NCBI GenBank assembly: GCA_024236075.1
Contig: JACKLE010000003.1
Coordinates: 179,343-243,342, forward strand
Direction: 5' to 3'
Length of the DNA stretch: 64,000 nucleotides
Source: Alphaproteobacteria bacterium
GTDB lineage: Bacteria; Pseudomonadota; Alphaproteobacteria; JACAEB01
This document shows positions 28,466-38,434 of the stretch, one piece after another; within the stretch, counting starts at the first letter, position 1, and the number at the start of each line of letters is the position of its first letter. The translations under genes were made by a program, and so were the position numbers. A model generated the notes under the pieces. It worked only from the letters and a program-made list of their open reading frames with translations, did no database searches and was not told the DNA's origin.

Positions 28466-31201
28466 ATGCCGATTTCAACTGCAATGCCCGCAAGAGGCGC
28501 CAACCGCGCACTTGGGCTGACAACCTTCGCGTTCACCGCGTGTTTCGCCATCTGGACGATTTTCGCCATTCTCGGCATCCAGATCCAGAAAGAGCTCGGC
28601 CTCTCCGAAACCCAGTTCGGCCTTCTGGTTGGCACGCCGATCCTCACCGGTTCTCTTTCGCGCCTCGTCCTTGGCATCTGGGCCGACCAGTATGGCGGGC
28701 GGGTCGTCAATCTCGCCGTGATGCTGCTGTCGGCGCTGGCGACTTGGCTCCTGACCTTCGCGACCACCTATCCGCAATTCCTGCTCGCGGCGCTTGGCAT
28801 CGGCATTGCAGGCGGATCCTTCTCCGTCTCGATCACTTATGTCTCGAAATTTTTCCCGCCGGAAAAGCAGGGCTCAGCGCTCGGGATCGTTGGCGCCGGC
28901 AATGTCGGCGCGGCTGTCACCAAGTTCGCTGCGCCGATCGTGATGGCGTCGATCGGCTGGCAGGGCGTCGCCAATGTCTGGGCGGCGGGCCTTGTCATTG
29001 TGGCCCTCATCTTCTTCTTCCTGACATCGGATGATCCGGAACTTGCGGCGCGCCGCCAAAGCGGCGTCAAGCCGCGCAGCTTCGCTTCGCAGTTCGAGCC
29101 GCTGCGCAATATTCAGGTCTGGCGCTTCTCGCTCTATTATTTCTTCGTGTTCGGCGCCTTCGTCGCGCTCGCGCTCTGGCTGCCGCGTTATCTCATCGGC
29201 GTTTACGGCTTTGACGTGAAGACGGCCGGCATGCTGGCGGCGGCCTATTCGATCCCCGCCTCGATTTTCCGGATTTATGGCGGCCATTTGTCCGACCGGG
29301 TCGGCGCGCGCGCGGTGATGTACTGGACGTTCCTCGTCTCGGTCGCCGTCACCTTCTTCCTGTCCTATCCGCCGACCTCCTATGTGGTCGACGGCGTGCG
29401 GGGGCCGATCAGCTTCCGCCTCGCCACGGGGCCGATCACCTTCGTGGTCGCGATCTTCGTGCTCGGCTTCTTCATGAGTCTCGGCAAGGCGGCGGTCTAC
29501 AAACACATACCCGTCTACTATCCGAAGGATGTCGGCGCTGTCGGCGGCCTTGTCGGCCTGATGGGCGGGCTTGGCGGATTCATCCTGCCCATTATGTTCG
29601 GTGTACTGAATGATCTGACGGGCGTCTGGACAAGCTGCTTCATGCTGCTCTTCCTGATCGTCTCCGCCTCGCTGATCTGGATGCACCTCGCCATCCGCCA
29701 CATGGAGCGCCAAGCGGTCGGCGTGACCCTCGATTCCCTGCCTCAATTGCCCGAAATGCAGCCGATCCATGGCGAGCGGGAGGCCGGCGCGCTGGCGCCG
29801 AAGCTCATCAGCGACTGGCGCCCGGAAGAGCAAGAGTTCTGGGATTCGACCGGCAAGAAAATCGCCAGCCGCAATCTCTGGCTCTCGATCCCGGCGCTGT
29901 TCCTGTCCTTCGCGGTTTGGATGGTCTGGTCCGTGGTCGTCGCCAAGCTCCCGCAGATCGGCTTCGCCTACTCGACGGACCAGTTGTTCTGGCTTGCGGC
30001 GCTGCCGGGCCTGTCGGGCGCGACGCTTCGTATCTTCTATAGCTTCATGGTGCCGGTCTTTGGCGGACGCCTGTGGACGACTCTGACCACATGGTCGCTG
30101 CTTGCGCCAGCGCTCGGCATCGGCTTCGCCGTGCAGAATCCCGAAACGCCGTATTGGATCATGCTCGCCTTGGCGCTGCTCTGCGGCCTTGGCGGCGGCA
30201 ATTTCGCCTCGTCCATGTCGAATATCGGCTTCTTTTACCCGAAGCGCGAGAAAGGCAACGCGCTCGCGATGAATGCCGGGCTTGGCAATCTCGGCGTCAG
30301 CGCGATGCAGTTCATCGTGCCCCTGGTCATCACGGTCGGCGTCTTCGGATTTGTCGGCGGCGCGCCGCAGGCGACGGGAGAAGGCGGCGAGCTCTACCTG
30401 CAGAACGCCGGCTTCATCTGGGTTCCGTTCATCATCGCCAGCGCCTTCGCCGCGTGGTTCGGCATGAACGACCTGACGACCGCCAAAGCGTCCTTCTCGG
30501 ACCAGGCGGTGATCTTCAAGCGCACGCACAACTGGATCATGTGCTGGCTCTATACTGGCACATTCGGCTCGTTCATCGGCTTTTCGGCGGCGTTCCCGCT
30601 CCTGACCAAGACGCAGTTTCCTGAAGTGAACGTGCTGCAGATCGCTTTCCTCGGACCGCTGGTCGGTGCGCTGTCGCGTTCCTTCACGGGGTGGATTTCC
30701 GACCGGTTCGGCGGCGCGCGGGTGACGCTGGCGGTGTTCCTGCTGATGATGGCGGGCACGGCGGGCGTTCTTTACTTCCTCGCCATCAAGGATGCGCCGG
30801 GGGCGTTCATCGGCTTCTTCGCGTCGTTCATCGTCCTGTTCTTTGCGACGGGCGTCGGCAACGCCTCCACCTTCCAGATGATCCCGGCGATCATGCGCAA
30901 GGAGATCGACCGGCTCGAGCCGCACATGAACGGCCCGGAGCGGCTCCGCCAGGCCGAAAAGGAAAGCGCGGCGATCACCGGCTTCACGAGCGCGATCGCC
31001 GCCTACGGAGCATTCTTCATACCGAAGAGCTTCGGCATGTCGCTGGCCGCCTCTGGCAGCGCCGCGCCCGCCCTCTATAGTTTTCTCGCCTTCTACGTCT
31101 CCTGCCTCCTCATCACCTGGTTCGTCTATGCGCGTCCGGGCGGTCTCCTCTTCGATATCGAGAACGCCCGGCGCGCCGGACCTGCGACCGCCTCCGCCTG
31201 A
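28466..31201 (+). CDS. narK: Fused double nitrate/nitrite transporter (NarK1-NarK2 type)
   Basis: The 911-residue protein consists of two major-facilitator units, each with about 12 helices. Unit one (about 10-440) has LTTFAFTACFAIWTIFAILG and the GIWADQYGGR loop, plus the nitrate-signature GIAGGSFSVSITYVSKFFP. Unit two (about 465-905) repeats these as LWLSIPALFLSFAVWMVWS and GGGNFASSMSNIGFFYPKREKGNA. Such fusions pair a proton/nitrate symporter with a nitrate/nitrite antiporter. GGGGGGAG precedes ATG 28466; an upstream ATG at 28370 lacks this. narG starts 15 bases later. Confidence 0.93.
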   Translation: MPISTAMPARGANRALGLTTFAFTACFAIWTIFAILGIQIQKELGLSETQFGLLVGTPILTGSLSRLVLGIWADQYGGRVVNLAVMLLSALATWLLTFATTYPQFLLAALGIGIAGGSFSVSITYVSKFFPPEKQGSALGIVGAGNVGAAVTKFAAPIVMASIGWQGVANVWAAGLVIVALIFFFLTSDDPELAARRQSGVKPRSFASQFEPLRNIQVWRFSLYYFFVFGAFVALALWLPRYLIGVYGFDVKTAGMLAAAYSIPASIFRIYGGHLSDRVGARAVMYWTFLVSVAVTFFLSYPPTSYVVDGVRGPISFRLATGPITFVVAIFVLGFFMSLGKAAVYKHIPVYYPKDVGAVGGLVGLMGGLGGFILPIMFGVLNDLTGVWTSCFMLLFLIVSASLIWMHLAIRHMERQAVGVTLDSLPQLPEMQPIHGEREAGALAPKLISDWRPEEQEFWDSTGKKIASRNLWLSIPALFLSFAVWMVWSVVVAKLPQIGFAYSTDQLFWLAALPGLSGATLRIFYSFMVPVFGGRLWTTLTTWSLLAPALGIGFAVQNPETPYWIMLALALLCGLGGGNFASSMSNIGFFYPKREKGNALAMNAGLGNLGVSAMQFIVPLVITVGVFGFVGGAPQATGEGGELYLQNAGFIWVPFIIASAFAAWFGMNDLTTAKASFSDQAVIFKRTHNWIMCWLYTGTFGSFIGFSAAFPLLTKTQFPEVNVLQIAFLGPLVGALSRSFTGWISDRFGGARVTLAVFLLMMAGTAGVLYFLAIKDAPGAFIGFFASFIVLFFATGVGNASTFQMIPAIMRKEIDRLEPHMNGPERLRQAEKESAAITGFTSAIAAYGAFFIPKSFGMSLAASGSAAPALYSFLAFYVSCLLITWFVYARPGGLLFDIENARRAGPATASA

Positions 31202-31216
31202 GAAAGGACCATCCCC

Positions 31217-34200
31217 ATGAGCCACACACTCGACAGACTGACTTTCTTCCGGCGGCAGACCGAGACGTTTTCTGGCGGCCATGGCGTGCTCAATGACGAG
31301 GACAGAACCTGGGAGGAGGCCTACCGGAACCGCTGGCGCCATGACAAAATCGTGCGCTCTACCCATGGCGTGAACTGCACCGGCTCCTGCAGCTGGAAGA
31401 TCTACGTCAAGGGCGGGATCGTCACATGGGAAACTCAGCAGACAGACTATCCGCGTACGCGCGACGACCTGCCGAACCACGAGCCGCGCGGCTGCTCGCG
31501 CGGGGCGAGCTATAGCTGGTATCTTTACTCGGCCAACCGGGTTAAATATCCGCTGATCCGCGCGCGCCTGCTGAAGGCGTGGCGCGACGCGCGCAAGACG
31601 ATGACGCCGGTCGCGGCGTGGAAGTCGATTCAGGACAATCCGGCCAAGCGGGCCGAATACGTAACCCGACGCGGCATGGGCGGTTTTGTTCGCGCGCAAT
31701 GGGACGAGGTGAACGAAATCATTGCGGCGGCCAACGCCCACACCGTCAAGCAATGGGGCCCCGACCGCGTGTTCGGCTTCTCGCCCATTCCCGCCATGTC
31801 GATGGTGTCCTACGCGGCGGGTGCGCGTTACCTCCAGCTGATTGGCGGCGTCACGGGCTCTTTCTATGACTGGTATTGCGACCTGCCGCCCGCAAGTCCG
31901 CAGACCTGGGGCGAACAGACTGACGTCGCCGAAAGCGCCGACTGGTACAATTCGAATTTCCTGATCCTGTGGGGCTCGAATGTGCCCCAGACGCGCACGC
32001 CGGATGCGCATTTCTACACCGAGGCGCGCTACAAGGGCGTCAAGTCGGTCGTGATCTGTCCGGATTATTCGGAAGCCTCGAAATTCTCCGATCTCTGGCT
32101 CGCGGCCAAGCAGGGCACGGACGCGGCGCTCGGCATGGCCTTTGGACATGTGATCCTGACTGAATACCACCGCGACCGCGAAGTGCCGTACTTCCGCGAC
32201 TATGTGCGTCAGTACACGGATCTGCCGCTGCTCGTACGCCTTGTGCCACAGGAAGACGGCTTTGTACCCGAGCGCCTGTTGCGCGCGTCGGACTTCGACC
32301 AATCCCTTGGAGAGAACGCCAATCCCGACTGGAAGACCGTCGCCATCGACGAAACAACGGGCAAGGTTGTCGTGCCGAATGGTTCGATCGGCTTCCGCTG
32401 GGGCGACAAAGGCAAGTGGAATCTTGAGGAGAGGGAAAGCGGCGGGGCCGACACGAAGCTCCGGCTCGGCCTCAGGGGCGCCGAGGACGACGTGGCGAAA
32501 GTGCGCTTCCCTTATTTCGCCAACACCGCCTCGAACGGCTTTGCGTCAACCGATCATCCGAGCGTCCTCATCCGGAACATTCCAGTCAAAAAGATGAAAC
32601 TCGCCGACGGAACAGAGACGCTGGTCGCCTGTGTCTACGACCTGCTGATGGCCAATTACGGCGTCGATCAGGGCTATGGCGGCGAACATCTCGCCAAATC
32701 CTATGACGACATGCAGCCTTACACGCCGGCCTGGGCCGAGGCGATCACCACCGTGCCGCGCGCAAACATCATCGCGACCGCAAGGGGCTTTGCGACGAAC
32801 GCCGAAAAGACCCGTGGCAAGTCCATGGTGATCATCGGCGCGGGGATGAACCACTGGTATCATATGGACATGAACTACCGCGCGGTGATGAACATGCTCA
32901 TCCTGTGCGGCTGTATCGGACAGTCCGGCGGCGGCTGGTCACACTATGTCGGTCAGGAAAAGCTTCGTCCGCAATCGGGCTGGGCGCCGCTCGCCTTTGC
33001 AACGGACTGGGTGCGCCCGCCGCGCCAGCAGAACTCAACTTCGTTCTTCTACGCGCACACGGACCAGTGGCGCTACGAGACAGTTCCGGTCGGCGAAATT
33101 CTCTCACCTACGGCAGAAGCGGGCGACTGGGCCGGCAGCTTCATCGACTACAACGCCAAGGCGGAGCGCATGGGCTGGCTGCCTTCCGCGCCAGCGCTGA
33201 AAACCAATCCGCTGGAAGTGGCGGCCATGGCCAAGGCGGCAGGGCAGGAACCGAAAGTTTATGTCGCGGCGGCGCTGAAATCCGGCGAGCTGCAAATGTC
33301 CTGCATGGACCCGGATGACCCGCATAACTGGCCGCGCAACATGTTTGTCTGGCGCTCCAATCTGCTCGGCTCGTCCGGCAAGGGTCATGAGTATTTTCTC
33401 AAACACCTTCTTGGTACGGAGCATGGCGTACAAGGCAAGGATCTCGGCGAAATAGGCCATGACAAGCCGCGCGCGGTGGTCTGGCATGAAGAAGCGCCGC
33501 GCGGAAAGCTCGACCTGCTCGTGTGCATCGATTTCCGGATGTCCACGACGGCTGTCTATTCCGACATCGTGCTGCCGACGGCCACCTGGTATGAGAAAAA
33601 CGATCTCAACACCTCAGACATGCACCCCTTCATCCACCCGCTGGGGGCGGCGGTCGACCCGGCATGGGAAAGCCGCACCGACTGGGACATCTTCAAGGGC
33701 CTTGCGAAGACCTTTTCGGAGGTGGCGCCCGAAGTGCTCGGCGTCGAGACGGATGTGGTGCTGGTCCCCATCCAGCACGACAGCCCCGGCGAGATGGCGC
33801 AAACCCATGGTGTGAAGGACTGGTACAAGGGCGAATGCGAACCAATCCCCGGCAAAACCATGCCGACGGTCGTCGCGGTCGAGCGCGATTACAGCCAGAT
33901 CTACGCCAAGTTCACCTCGCTGGGTCCGCTCATGGACAAGCTCGGCAATGGCGGCAAGGGCATCGGCTGGAACACAACGCACGAAGTCGACAAGCTCGGC
34001 TCGCTGAACGGCAGGGTGCTTGATGAGACGGTCGCTAAAGGGCGGCCGAAGGTCGAGACCGACATCGATGCCTGCGAGACCATCCTCATGCTCGCGCCGG
34101 AAACCAATGGCGAAGTTGCGGTGAAGGCGTGGGAAGCCCTCGAAGTCCAGACCGGACGCGAGCACACCCATCTCGCCCGTCCGAAGGAAGACGAGAAAAT

Positions 34201-34951
34201 CCGATTCCGCGACATCGTCGCCCAGCCGCGCAAGATCATCACCTCGCCCATCTGGTCAGGCATCGAAAGCGAGCATGTCAGCTACAATGCCGGCTACACC
34301 AACGTCCACGAACTGATCCCCTGGCGGACGCTGACCGGACGGCAGCAGCTCTACCAGGACCATGACTGGATGCGCGCGTTTGGCGAGACACTGGTTGTCT
34401 ACAAACCGCCGATCGATCTCAAGACATTGCACGTGAAGGGCGACAAGCCGAACGGCAATCCGGAGATCACGCTCAACTTCATCACGCCGCACCAGAAATG
34501 GGGCATCCACTCGACCTATACTGACAACCTCCTGATGCTGACGCTCAATCGCGGCGGGCCGGTGGTGTGGGTGTCAGAAACCGACGCCAAGCGGGCGAAG
34601 ATCATCGACAATGACTGGGTCGAAGTCTTCAACGCCAATGGCGCGCTGACGGCCCGGGCGGTCGTCTCCCAGCGCATCCGCGAGGGGACGATGTTCATGT
34701 ATCACGCCCAGGAGAAGATCGTGAACACGCCGGGGTCCGAGATCACCGGCAAGCGAGGCGGCATCCACAACTCCGTCACCCGCGCCATCCTGAAACCCAC
34801 CCACATGATCGGCGGCTACGCGCAGCTCGCCTACGGTTTCAACTATTACGGCACGGTCGGGTCGAACCGCGACGAGTTCATTGTCCTCAGGAAGATGAAC
34901 AAGGTCGACTGGCTCGACACCCCCGCCGCTCAACAGGAGAGCGCACAATGA
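31217..34951 (+). CDS. narG: Respiratory nitrate reductase alpha subunit
   Basis: The 1244-residue catalytic subunit holds bis-MGD molybdenum and one 4Fe-4S cluster. The FS0 ligands are in HGVNCTGSCSW (His plus two Cys, near residue 50), with the last in EPRGCSRGASYS. The molybdenum-ligand Asp lies in YDWYCDLPPASPQTWGEQTD near residue 220. The length is normal and no twin-arginine signal is visible, so the active site faces the cytoplasm. It is the centre of narK-narGHJ-porin-narI and overlaps narH by 4 bases. Confidence 0.98.
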   Translation: MSHTLDRLTFFRRQTETFSGGHGVLNDEDRTWEEAYRNRWRHDKIVRSTHGVNCTGSCSWKIYVKGGIVTWETQQTDYPRTRDDLPNHEPRGCSRGASYSWYLYSANRVKYPLIRARLLKAWRDARKTMTPVAAWKSIQDNPAKRAEYVTRRGMGGFVRAQWDEVNEIIAAANAHTVKQWGPDRVFGFSPIPAMSMVSYAAGARYLQLIGGVTGSFYDWYCDLPPASPQTWGEQTDVAESADWYNSNFLILWGSNVPQTRTPDAHFYTEARYKGVKSVVICPDYSEASKFSDLWLAAKQGTDAALGMAFGHVILTEYHRDREVPYFRDYVRQYTDLPLLVRLVPQEDGFVPERLLRASDFDQSLGENANPDWKTVAIDETTGKVVVPNGSIGFRWGDKGKWNLEERESGGADTKLRLGLRGAEDDVAKVRFPYFANTASNGFASTDHPSVLIRNIPVKKMKLADGTETLVACVYDLLMANYGVDQGYGGEHLAKSYDDMQPYTPAWAEAITTVPRANIIATARGFATNAEKTRGKSMVIIGAGMNHWYHMDMNYRAVMNMLILCGCIGQSGGGWSHYVGQEKLRPQSGWAPLAFATDWVRPPRQQNSTSFFYAHTDQWRYETVPVGEILSPTAEAGDWAGSFIDYNAKAERMGWLPSAPALKTNPLEVAAMAKAAGQEPKVYVAAALKSGELQMSCMDPDDPHNWPRNMFVWRSNLLGSSGKGHEYFLKHLLGTEHGVQGKDLGEIGHDKPRAVVWHEEAPRGKLDLLVCIDFRMSTTAVYSDIVLPTATWYEKNDLNTSDMHPFIHPLGAAVDPAWESRTDWDIFKGLAKTFSEVAPEVLGVETDVVLVPIQHDSPGEMAQTHGVKDWYKGECEPIPGKTMPTVVAVERDYSQIYAKFTSLGPLMDKLGNGGKGIGWNTTHEVDKLGSLNGRVLDETVAKGRPKVETDIDACETILMLAPETNGEVAVKAWEALEVQTGREHTHLARPKEDEKIRFRDIVAQPRKIITSPIWSGIESEHVSYNAGYTNVHELIPWRTLTGRQQLYQDHDWMRAFGETLVVYKPPIDLKTLHVKGDKPNGNPEITLNFITPHQKWGIHSTYTDNLLMLTLNRGGPVVWVSETDAKRAKIIDNDWVEVFNANGALTARAVVSQRIREGTMFMYHAQEKIVNTPGSEITGKRGGIHNSVTRAILKPTHMIGGYAQLAYGFNYYGTVGSNRDEFIVLRKMNKVDWLDTPAAQQESAQ

Positions 34952-36477
34952 AAATCCGTGCACAGATCGGCATGGTCCTGAATCTCGACAAATGCATCGG
35001 GTGTCACACCTGTTCGGTGACTTGCAAGAATGTCTGGACCAGCCGCGACGGCGTTGAATACGCCTGGTTCAACAATGTCGAGACCAAGCCCGGCATCGGC
35101 TATCCCAAGGACTGGGAAAACCAGAAGCGCTGGAATGGCGGCTGGCGGCGCAAGGCCAATGGCCGGCTCGAGCCGAAGATGGGCGCCAAGTGGCGCATCC
35201 TCGCGAAGATCTTCGCCAATCCCGACCTGCCCGAAATCGACGACTACTATGAGCCGTTCGACTTCGACTACGCCCACCTCCAGACCGCGCCGGAAATGAA
35301 GGCGTTTCCGACCGCCCGCCCGCGTTCCAAGATCACCGGCGAGCGGATGGAGAAGATCGAATGGGGTCCGAACTGGGAGGAAATCCTCGGCGGCGAATTC
35401 GAGCACCGCAGCGCCGACTATAATTTCGAAGGCGTCGAGAAGGCGATCTATGGCGCTTTCGAAGAAACCTTCATAATGTATCTGCCGCGCCTGTGCGAGC
35501 ACTGCCTCAACCCGACCTGCGTGGCGGCCTGTCCGTCGGGCGCCATCTACAAGCGCGAGGAAGACGGCATCGTTTTGATCGACCAGGACAAGTGCCGCGG
35601 CTGGCGGATGTGCGTGTCGGCCTGTCCCTACAAGAAGGTCTATTACAACTGGGAGAGCGGCAAGTCTGAGAAGTGTACTTTCTGCTATCCGCGCATGGAG
35701 GTCGGCCAGCCGACCGTGTGTTCGGAAACCTGCGTCGGGCGCATCCGCTATCTCGGCGTGCTGCTCTATGACGCCGACCGGATCGAGGCGGCTGCGAGCA
35801 CTCCGGACGAGCACGATCTTTATCAGGCGCAGCTCGACGTCTTCCTTGACCCGAACGACCCCAAGGTGATTGCGCAGGCGCGCGCCGACGGCGTTCCCGA
35901 GGCCTGGCTTCACGCCGCGCAGCACAGCCCGGTCTACAAGATGGCGATGGAGTGGAAGGTCGCCTTTCCGCTGCACCCGGAATACCGCACGCTGCCGATG
36001 GTCTGGTATGTGCCGCCACTGTCACCAATCCAGTCGGCACTTGCTGCGGGCGCGCTCGAGACCGATGCGGAAATGCCGGATGTCTCCTCCATGCGCATCC
36101 CGGTGCGATACCTCGCCAATCTGCTGACGGCCGGCAAGGAGGCGCCCATCGTCGCCGCGCTCGAGCGGATGATGGCGATGCGCAAATACATGCGAGCCAA
36201 GTCTGTCGAGGGCGTCATCGATCATCCAACGGCGGAACGTGTCGGCCTGACCGCGCGCCAGATCGACGAGATGTACCGCTACATGGCGATCGCCAATTAC
36301 GAGGACCGTTTCGTCATTCCGACGACACACCGCGAGACCAGCGAAGATGCTTTTGACCTTCGTGGCGGCTGCGGCTTCACCTTCGGCAATGACTGTTCGG
36401 GCGGGCGCACGGAACTCGGCCTGTTCGGCAAGGACAAGCGGCCGCGCGCCAAGACAAAGACACCATTGGAGGCCTGA
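34948..36477 (+). CDS. narH: Respiratory nitrate reductase beta subunit
   Basis: The 509-residue electron-transfer subunit carries four clusters. Ligand groups visible in order are CIGCHTCSVTCK near residue 16, CEHCLNPTCVAACP near 184, CRGWRMCVSACP near 217 and KCTFCYPRMEVGQPTVCSETC near 240. The Trp in CRGWRMC replaces a Cys and gives the expected 3Fe-4S centre. It passes electrons from NarI to NarG. It begins in an ATGA overlap with narG. Confidence 0.98.
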   Translation: MKIRAQIGMVLNLDKCIGCHTCSVTCKNVWTSRDGVEYAWFNNVETKPGIGYPKDWENQKRWNGGWRRKANGRLEPKMGAKWRILAKIFANPDLPEIDDYYEPFDFDYAHLQTAPEMKAFPTARPRSKITGERMEKIEWGPNWEEILGGEFEHRSADYNFEGVEKAIYGAFEETFIMYLPRLCEHCLNPTCVAACPSGAIYKREEDGIVLIDQDKCRGWRMCVSACPYKKVYYNWESGKSEKCTFCYPRMEVGQPTVCSETCVGRIRYLGVLLYDADRIEAAASTPDEHDLYQAQLDVFLDPNDPKVIAQARADGVPEAWLHAAQHSPVYKMAMEWKVAFPLHPEYRTLPMVWYVPPLSPIQSALAAGALETDAEMPDVSSMRIPVRYLANLLTAGKEAPIVAALERMMAMRKYMRAKSVEGVIDHPTAERVGLTARQIDEMYRYMAIANYEDRFVIPTTHRETSEDAFDLRGGCGFTFGNDCSGGRTELGLFGKDKRPRAKTKTPLEA

Positions 36478-36480
36478 CCC

Positions 36481-37155
36481 ATGGCGATGACCTATCGCGC
36501 CCTTTCGCGCCTGCTCTCCTATCCTGAAGCGCCCTTGCAGAGTGAAGCCCATCTCTGTGTCGACGTGATCCACCGTGAGGGCCTTGTGCCGGAGCGAATT
36601 GCAGCCGCGCTTGGCAAGCTCGCAGACCATATCGCCGCCAGCGATCTTTATGCCGTGCAGGCGAGCTATGTCGATCTTTTCGACCGCACACGGAGCGTAT
36701 CGCTTCACTTGTACGAACATGTCCATGGCGAAAGCCGTGAACGCGGGCCGGCCATGGTGGGACTGGTTGAGCTCTACCGGACGCAGGGCCTCGAGATGGA
36801 GGTGAGCGACCTGCCGGATTACTTACCGGTATTCCTTGAATTCCTGTCGATTCTGCCGGACGCGGAGGCTGCGTCGCTGATTGGCGAGGCTGCGCATGTG
36901 CTCGAAGCGATTTCGGATCGATTGAAAAAGCGCGGAAGCCTCTACCGCGCCGTCTTCGGCGCGCTCCTCGCCATTTCCGACCGCCCGGCAGACCGCGCGG
37001 CGGTCGAAGGGCTTCTCGCAATGAAGGATGACGATCCCGATGATCTCGAAGCGCTCGACGCGGCCTGGGAGGAGGAGGCGGTAACCTTCGGCCCGGGCGC
37101 ACCCAGCGATGGCTGCCCGAAGGTCACGTCACAGCTCGCGCGGATGGGAGGCTGA
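36481..37155 (+). CDS. narJ: Nitrate reductase molybdenum cofactor assembly chaperone
   Basis: The 224-residue helical chaperone holds NarG until cofactor insertion. It has the NarJ features LSRLLSYPEAPL at the start, YVDLFDRTRSVSLHLYEHVHGESRERG near residue 65 and LPDYLPVFLEFLS near residue 105. The acidic Glu/Asp-rich tail is typical. It follows narH by 3 bases. Confidence 0.95.
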   Translation: MAMTYRALSRLLSYPEAPLQSEAHLCVDVIHREGLVPERIAAALGKLADHIAASDLYAVQASYVDLFDRTRSVSLHLYEHVHGESRERGPAMVGLVELYRTQGLEMEVSDLPDYLPVFLEFLSILPDAEAASLIGEAAHVLEAISDRLKKRGSLYRAVFGALLAISDRPADRAAVEGLLAMKDDDPDDLEALDAAWEEEAVTFGPGAPSDGCPKVTSQLARMGG

Positions 37156-37158
37156 ATC

Positions 37159-38409
37159 ATGTACCGATCACTTGGAAACTTTCTGGCCGCCGGCATTCTC
37201 ATTGCCGCATCGTCGGCGACGGCCCAGACGTCGCCAGCATTGGCAAGCGATACGCAATCTGTCGGGCCAATCGCGAAGGCGCTGGGTCTGCCGGGCCATA
37301 TCATTCTCGAGACGCGTCTGCGTAATGAATATGCCGATCAGGAGGGCCTTGAAGACGCCAATGCGCTGACCTTCGCCGCGCGGTTCGGTTATGAGGTCGA
37401 GCCGGTCTCACGGCTGACTTTCCTTGTCGAAGGCGAATGGATCGAGCAGCTGACGGACAATTTCACCGATACGGTGCGTATCGTGCCCGGGCGACCTGTT
37501 ATCGCGGACCCGGAGGATATTCAGCTTAACCGGTTTCAGGTGCGGTACGCCTTCGATGAGAAGAGCTCTGTCACGCTAGGCCGCCAGCGGATTGTCTACG
37601 ATGATGCTCGGTTCATCGGCAATGTCGGCTTTCGGCAGAATGAGCAGACTTATGATGCGGCGTCGGTCGACTGGGCGGCTTCGGACCATGTTCGCGTTCG
37701 CTACGCCTATATCGACCGCGTCAATCGGATCTTCGGCGGCGAAAGCGCGATGGGGGAATTCCAGAGCGATTCCCATGTCAGCCAGGTCGATTTGACGAAT
37801 GCCGATCTCGGCGCGCTCTCCCTATTCGTGAATGCGCTTGACTTCAGCAACAGCCCCATAAACTCCCAGCTCACCTATGGCTTCCGTTGGAACCGCACCT
37901 TTAAAGCCAATGACTGGCGCATGAGGGTCGATTTCGACGCGGCGCGTCAGCAAGATTACCGCGCCAATACCGCGGATTTCGACGTCTATTATGGCAAGGC
38001 GAAAGCAAGCATAGGCCGAGGGGCTGTTGATGTCGCGGTCGCCGGCGAATGGCTCCAGGGCGACGACGGTTTCGCCTTCCAGACCCCGCTCGCCACGCTC
38101 CATGCTTTTCAGGGGTTCGCGGATGTCTTCCTGCGCACTCCTGCGGAGGGCCTGCGCGATTTCAATCTCGGCCTGACGTGGAAGGCGTCCAATCCGCCTG
38201 TCGGAAAATCGTTCAGCCTGCTGACGCGCGGCCATATCTTCACCGATGATTCCGGCTCGGTCCTCTTCGGACGCGAGTTCGACGCCTTGGCGCGGCTTGG
38301 TCTCAACGACTGGCTCACGCTGGAATTTCGCAGCGCGTGGTTTGACGGACGCGACCCGCGTTTTCCCGACAAGACCCGCATCTGGCTTGCGGTCGAGACG
38401 AAATTCTGA
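37159..38409 (+). CDS. Alginate-export/porin-like outer-membrane beta-barrel protein inserted in the nar operon
   Basis: The 416-residue protein starts with a signal peptide (cleavage expected after ASSATAQ, residue 23). It then alternates hydrophobic and polar residues as in a beta barrel (TRLRNEYADQEG, ALTFAARFGYEVEPVSRLTF), ending in WLAVETKF with a C-terminal Phe, the outer-membrane assembly signal. GRQRIVYDDARFIGNVGFRQNEQTYD near residue 135 matches the alginate-export-like porin family. It lies 3 bases after narJ and 25 before narI, where no outer-membrane gene is normally found; it may let nitrate or nitrite cross the outer membrane. Confidence 0.8.
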   Translation: MYRSLGNFLAAGILIAASSATAQTSPALASDTQSVGPIAKALGLPGHIILETRLRNEYADQEGLEDANALTFAARFGYEVEPVSRLTFLVEGEWIEQLTDNFTDTVRIVPGRPVIADPEDIQLNRFQVRYAFDEKSSVTLGRQRIVYDDARFIGNVGFRQNEQTYDAASVDWAASDHVRVRYAYIDRVNRIFGGESAMGEFQSDSHVSQVDLTNADLGALSLFVNALDFSNSPINSQLTYGFRWNRTFKANDWRMRVDFDAARQQDYRANTADFDVYYGKAKASIGRGAVDVAVAGEWLQGDDGFAFQTPLATLHAFQGFADVFLRTPAEGLRDFNLGLTWKASNPPVGKSFSLLTRGHIFTDDSGSVLFGREFDALARLGLNDWLTLEFRSAWFDGRDPRFPDKTRIWLAVETKF

Positions 38410-38434
38410 CCGACGAATCGAAAGGAAGACTCCC

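Noticed and set aside
28874..32302. A 1142-residue reverse-strand reading frame opposite narK and narG
   Set aside because: It spans two well-supported genes on the other strand and has the low-complexity composition of an antisense frame.
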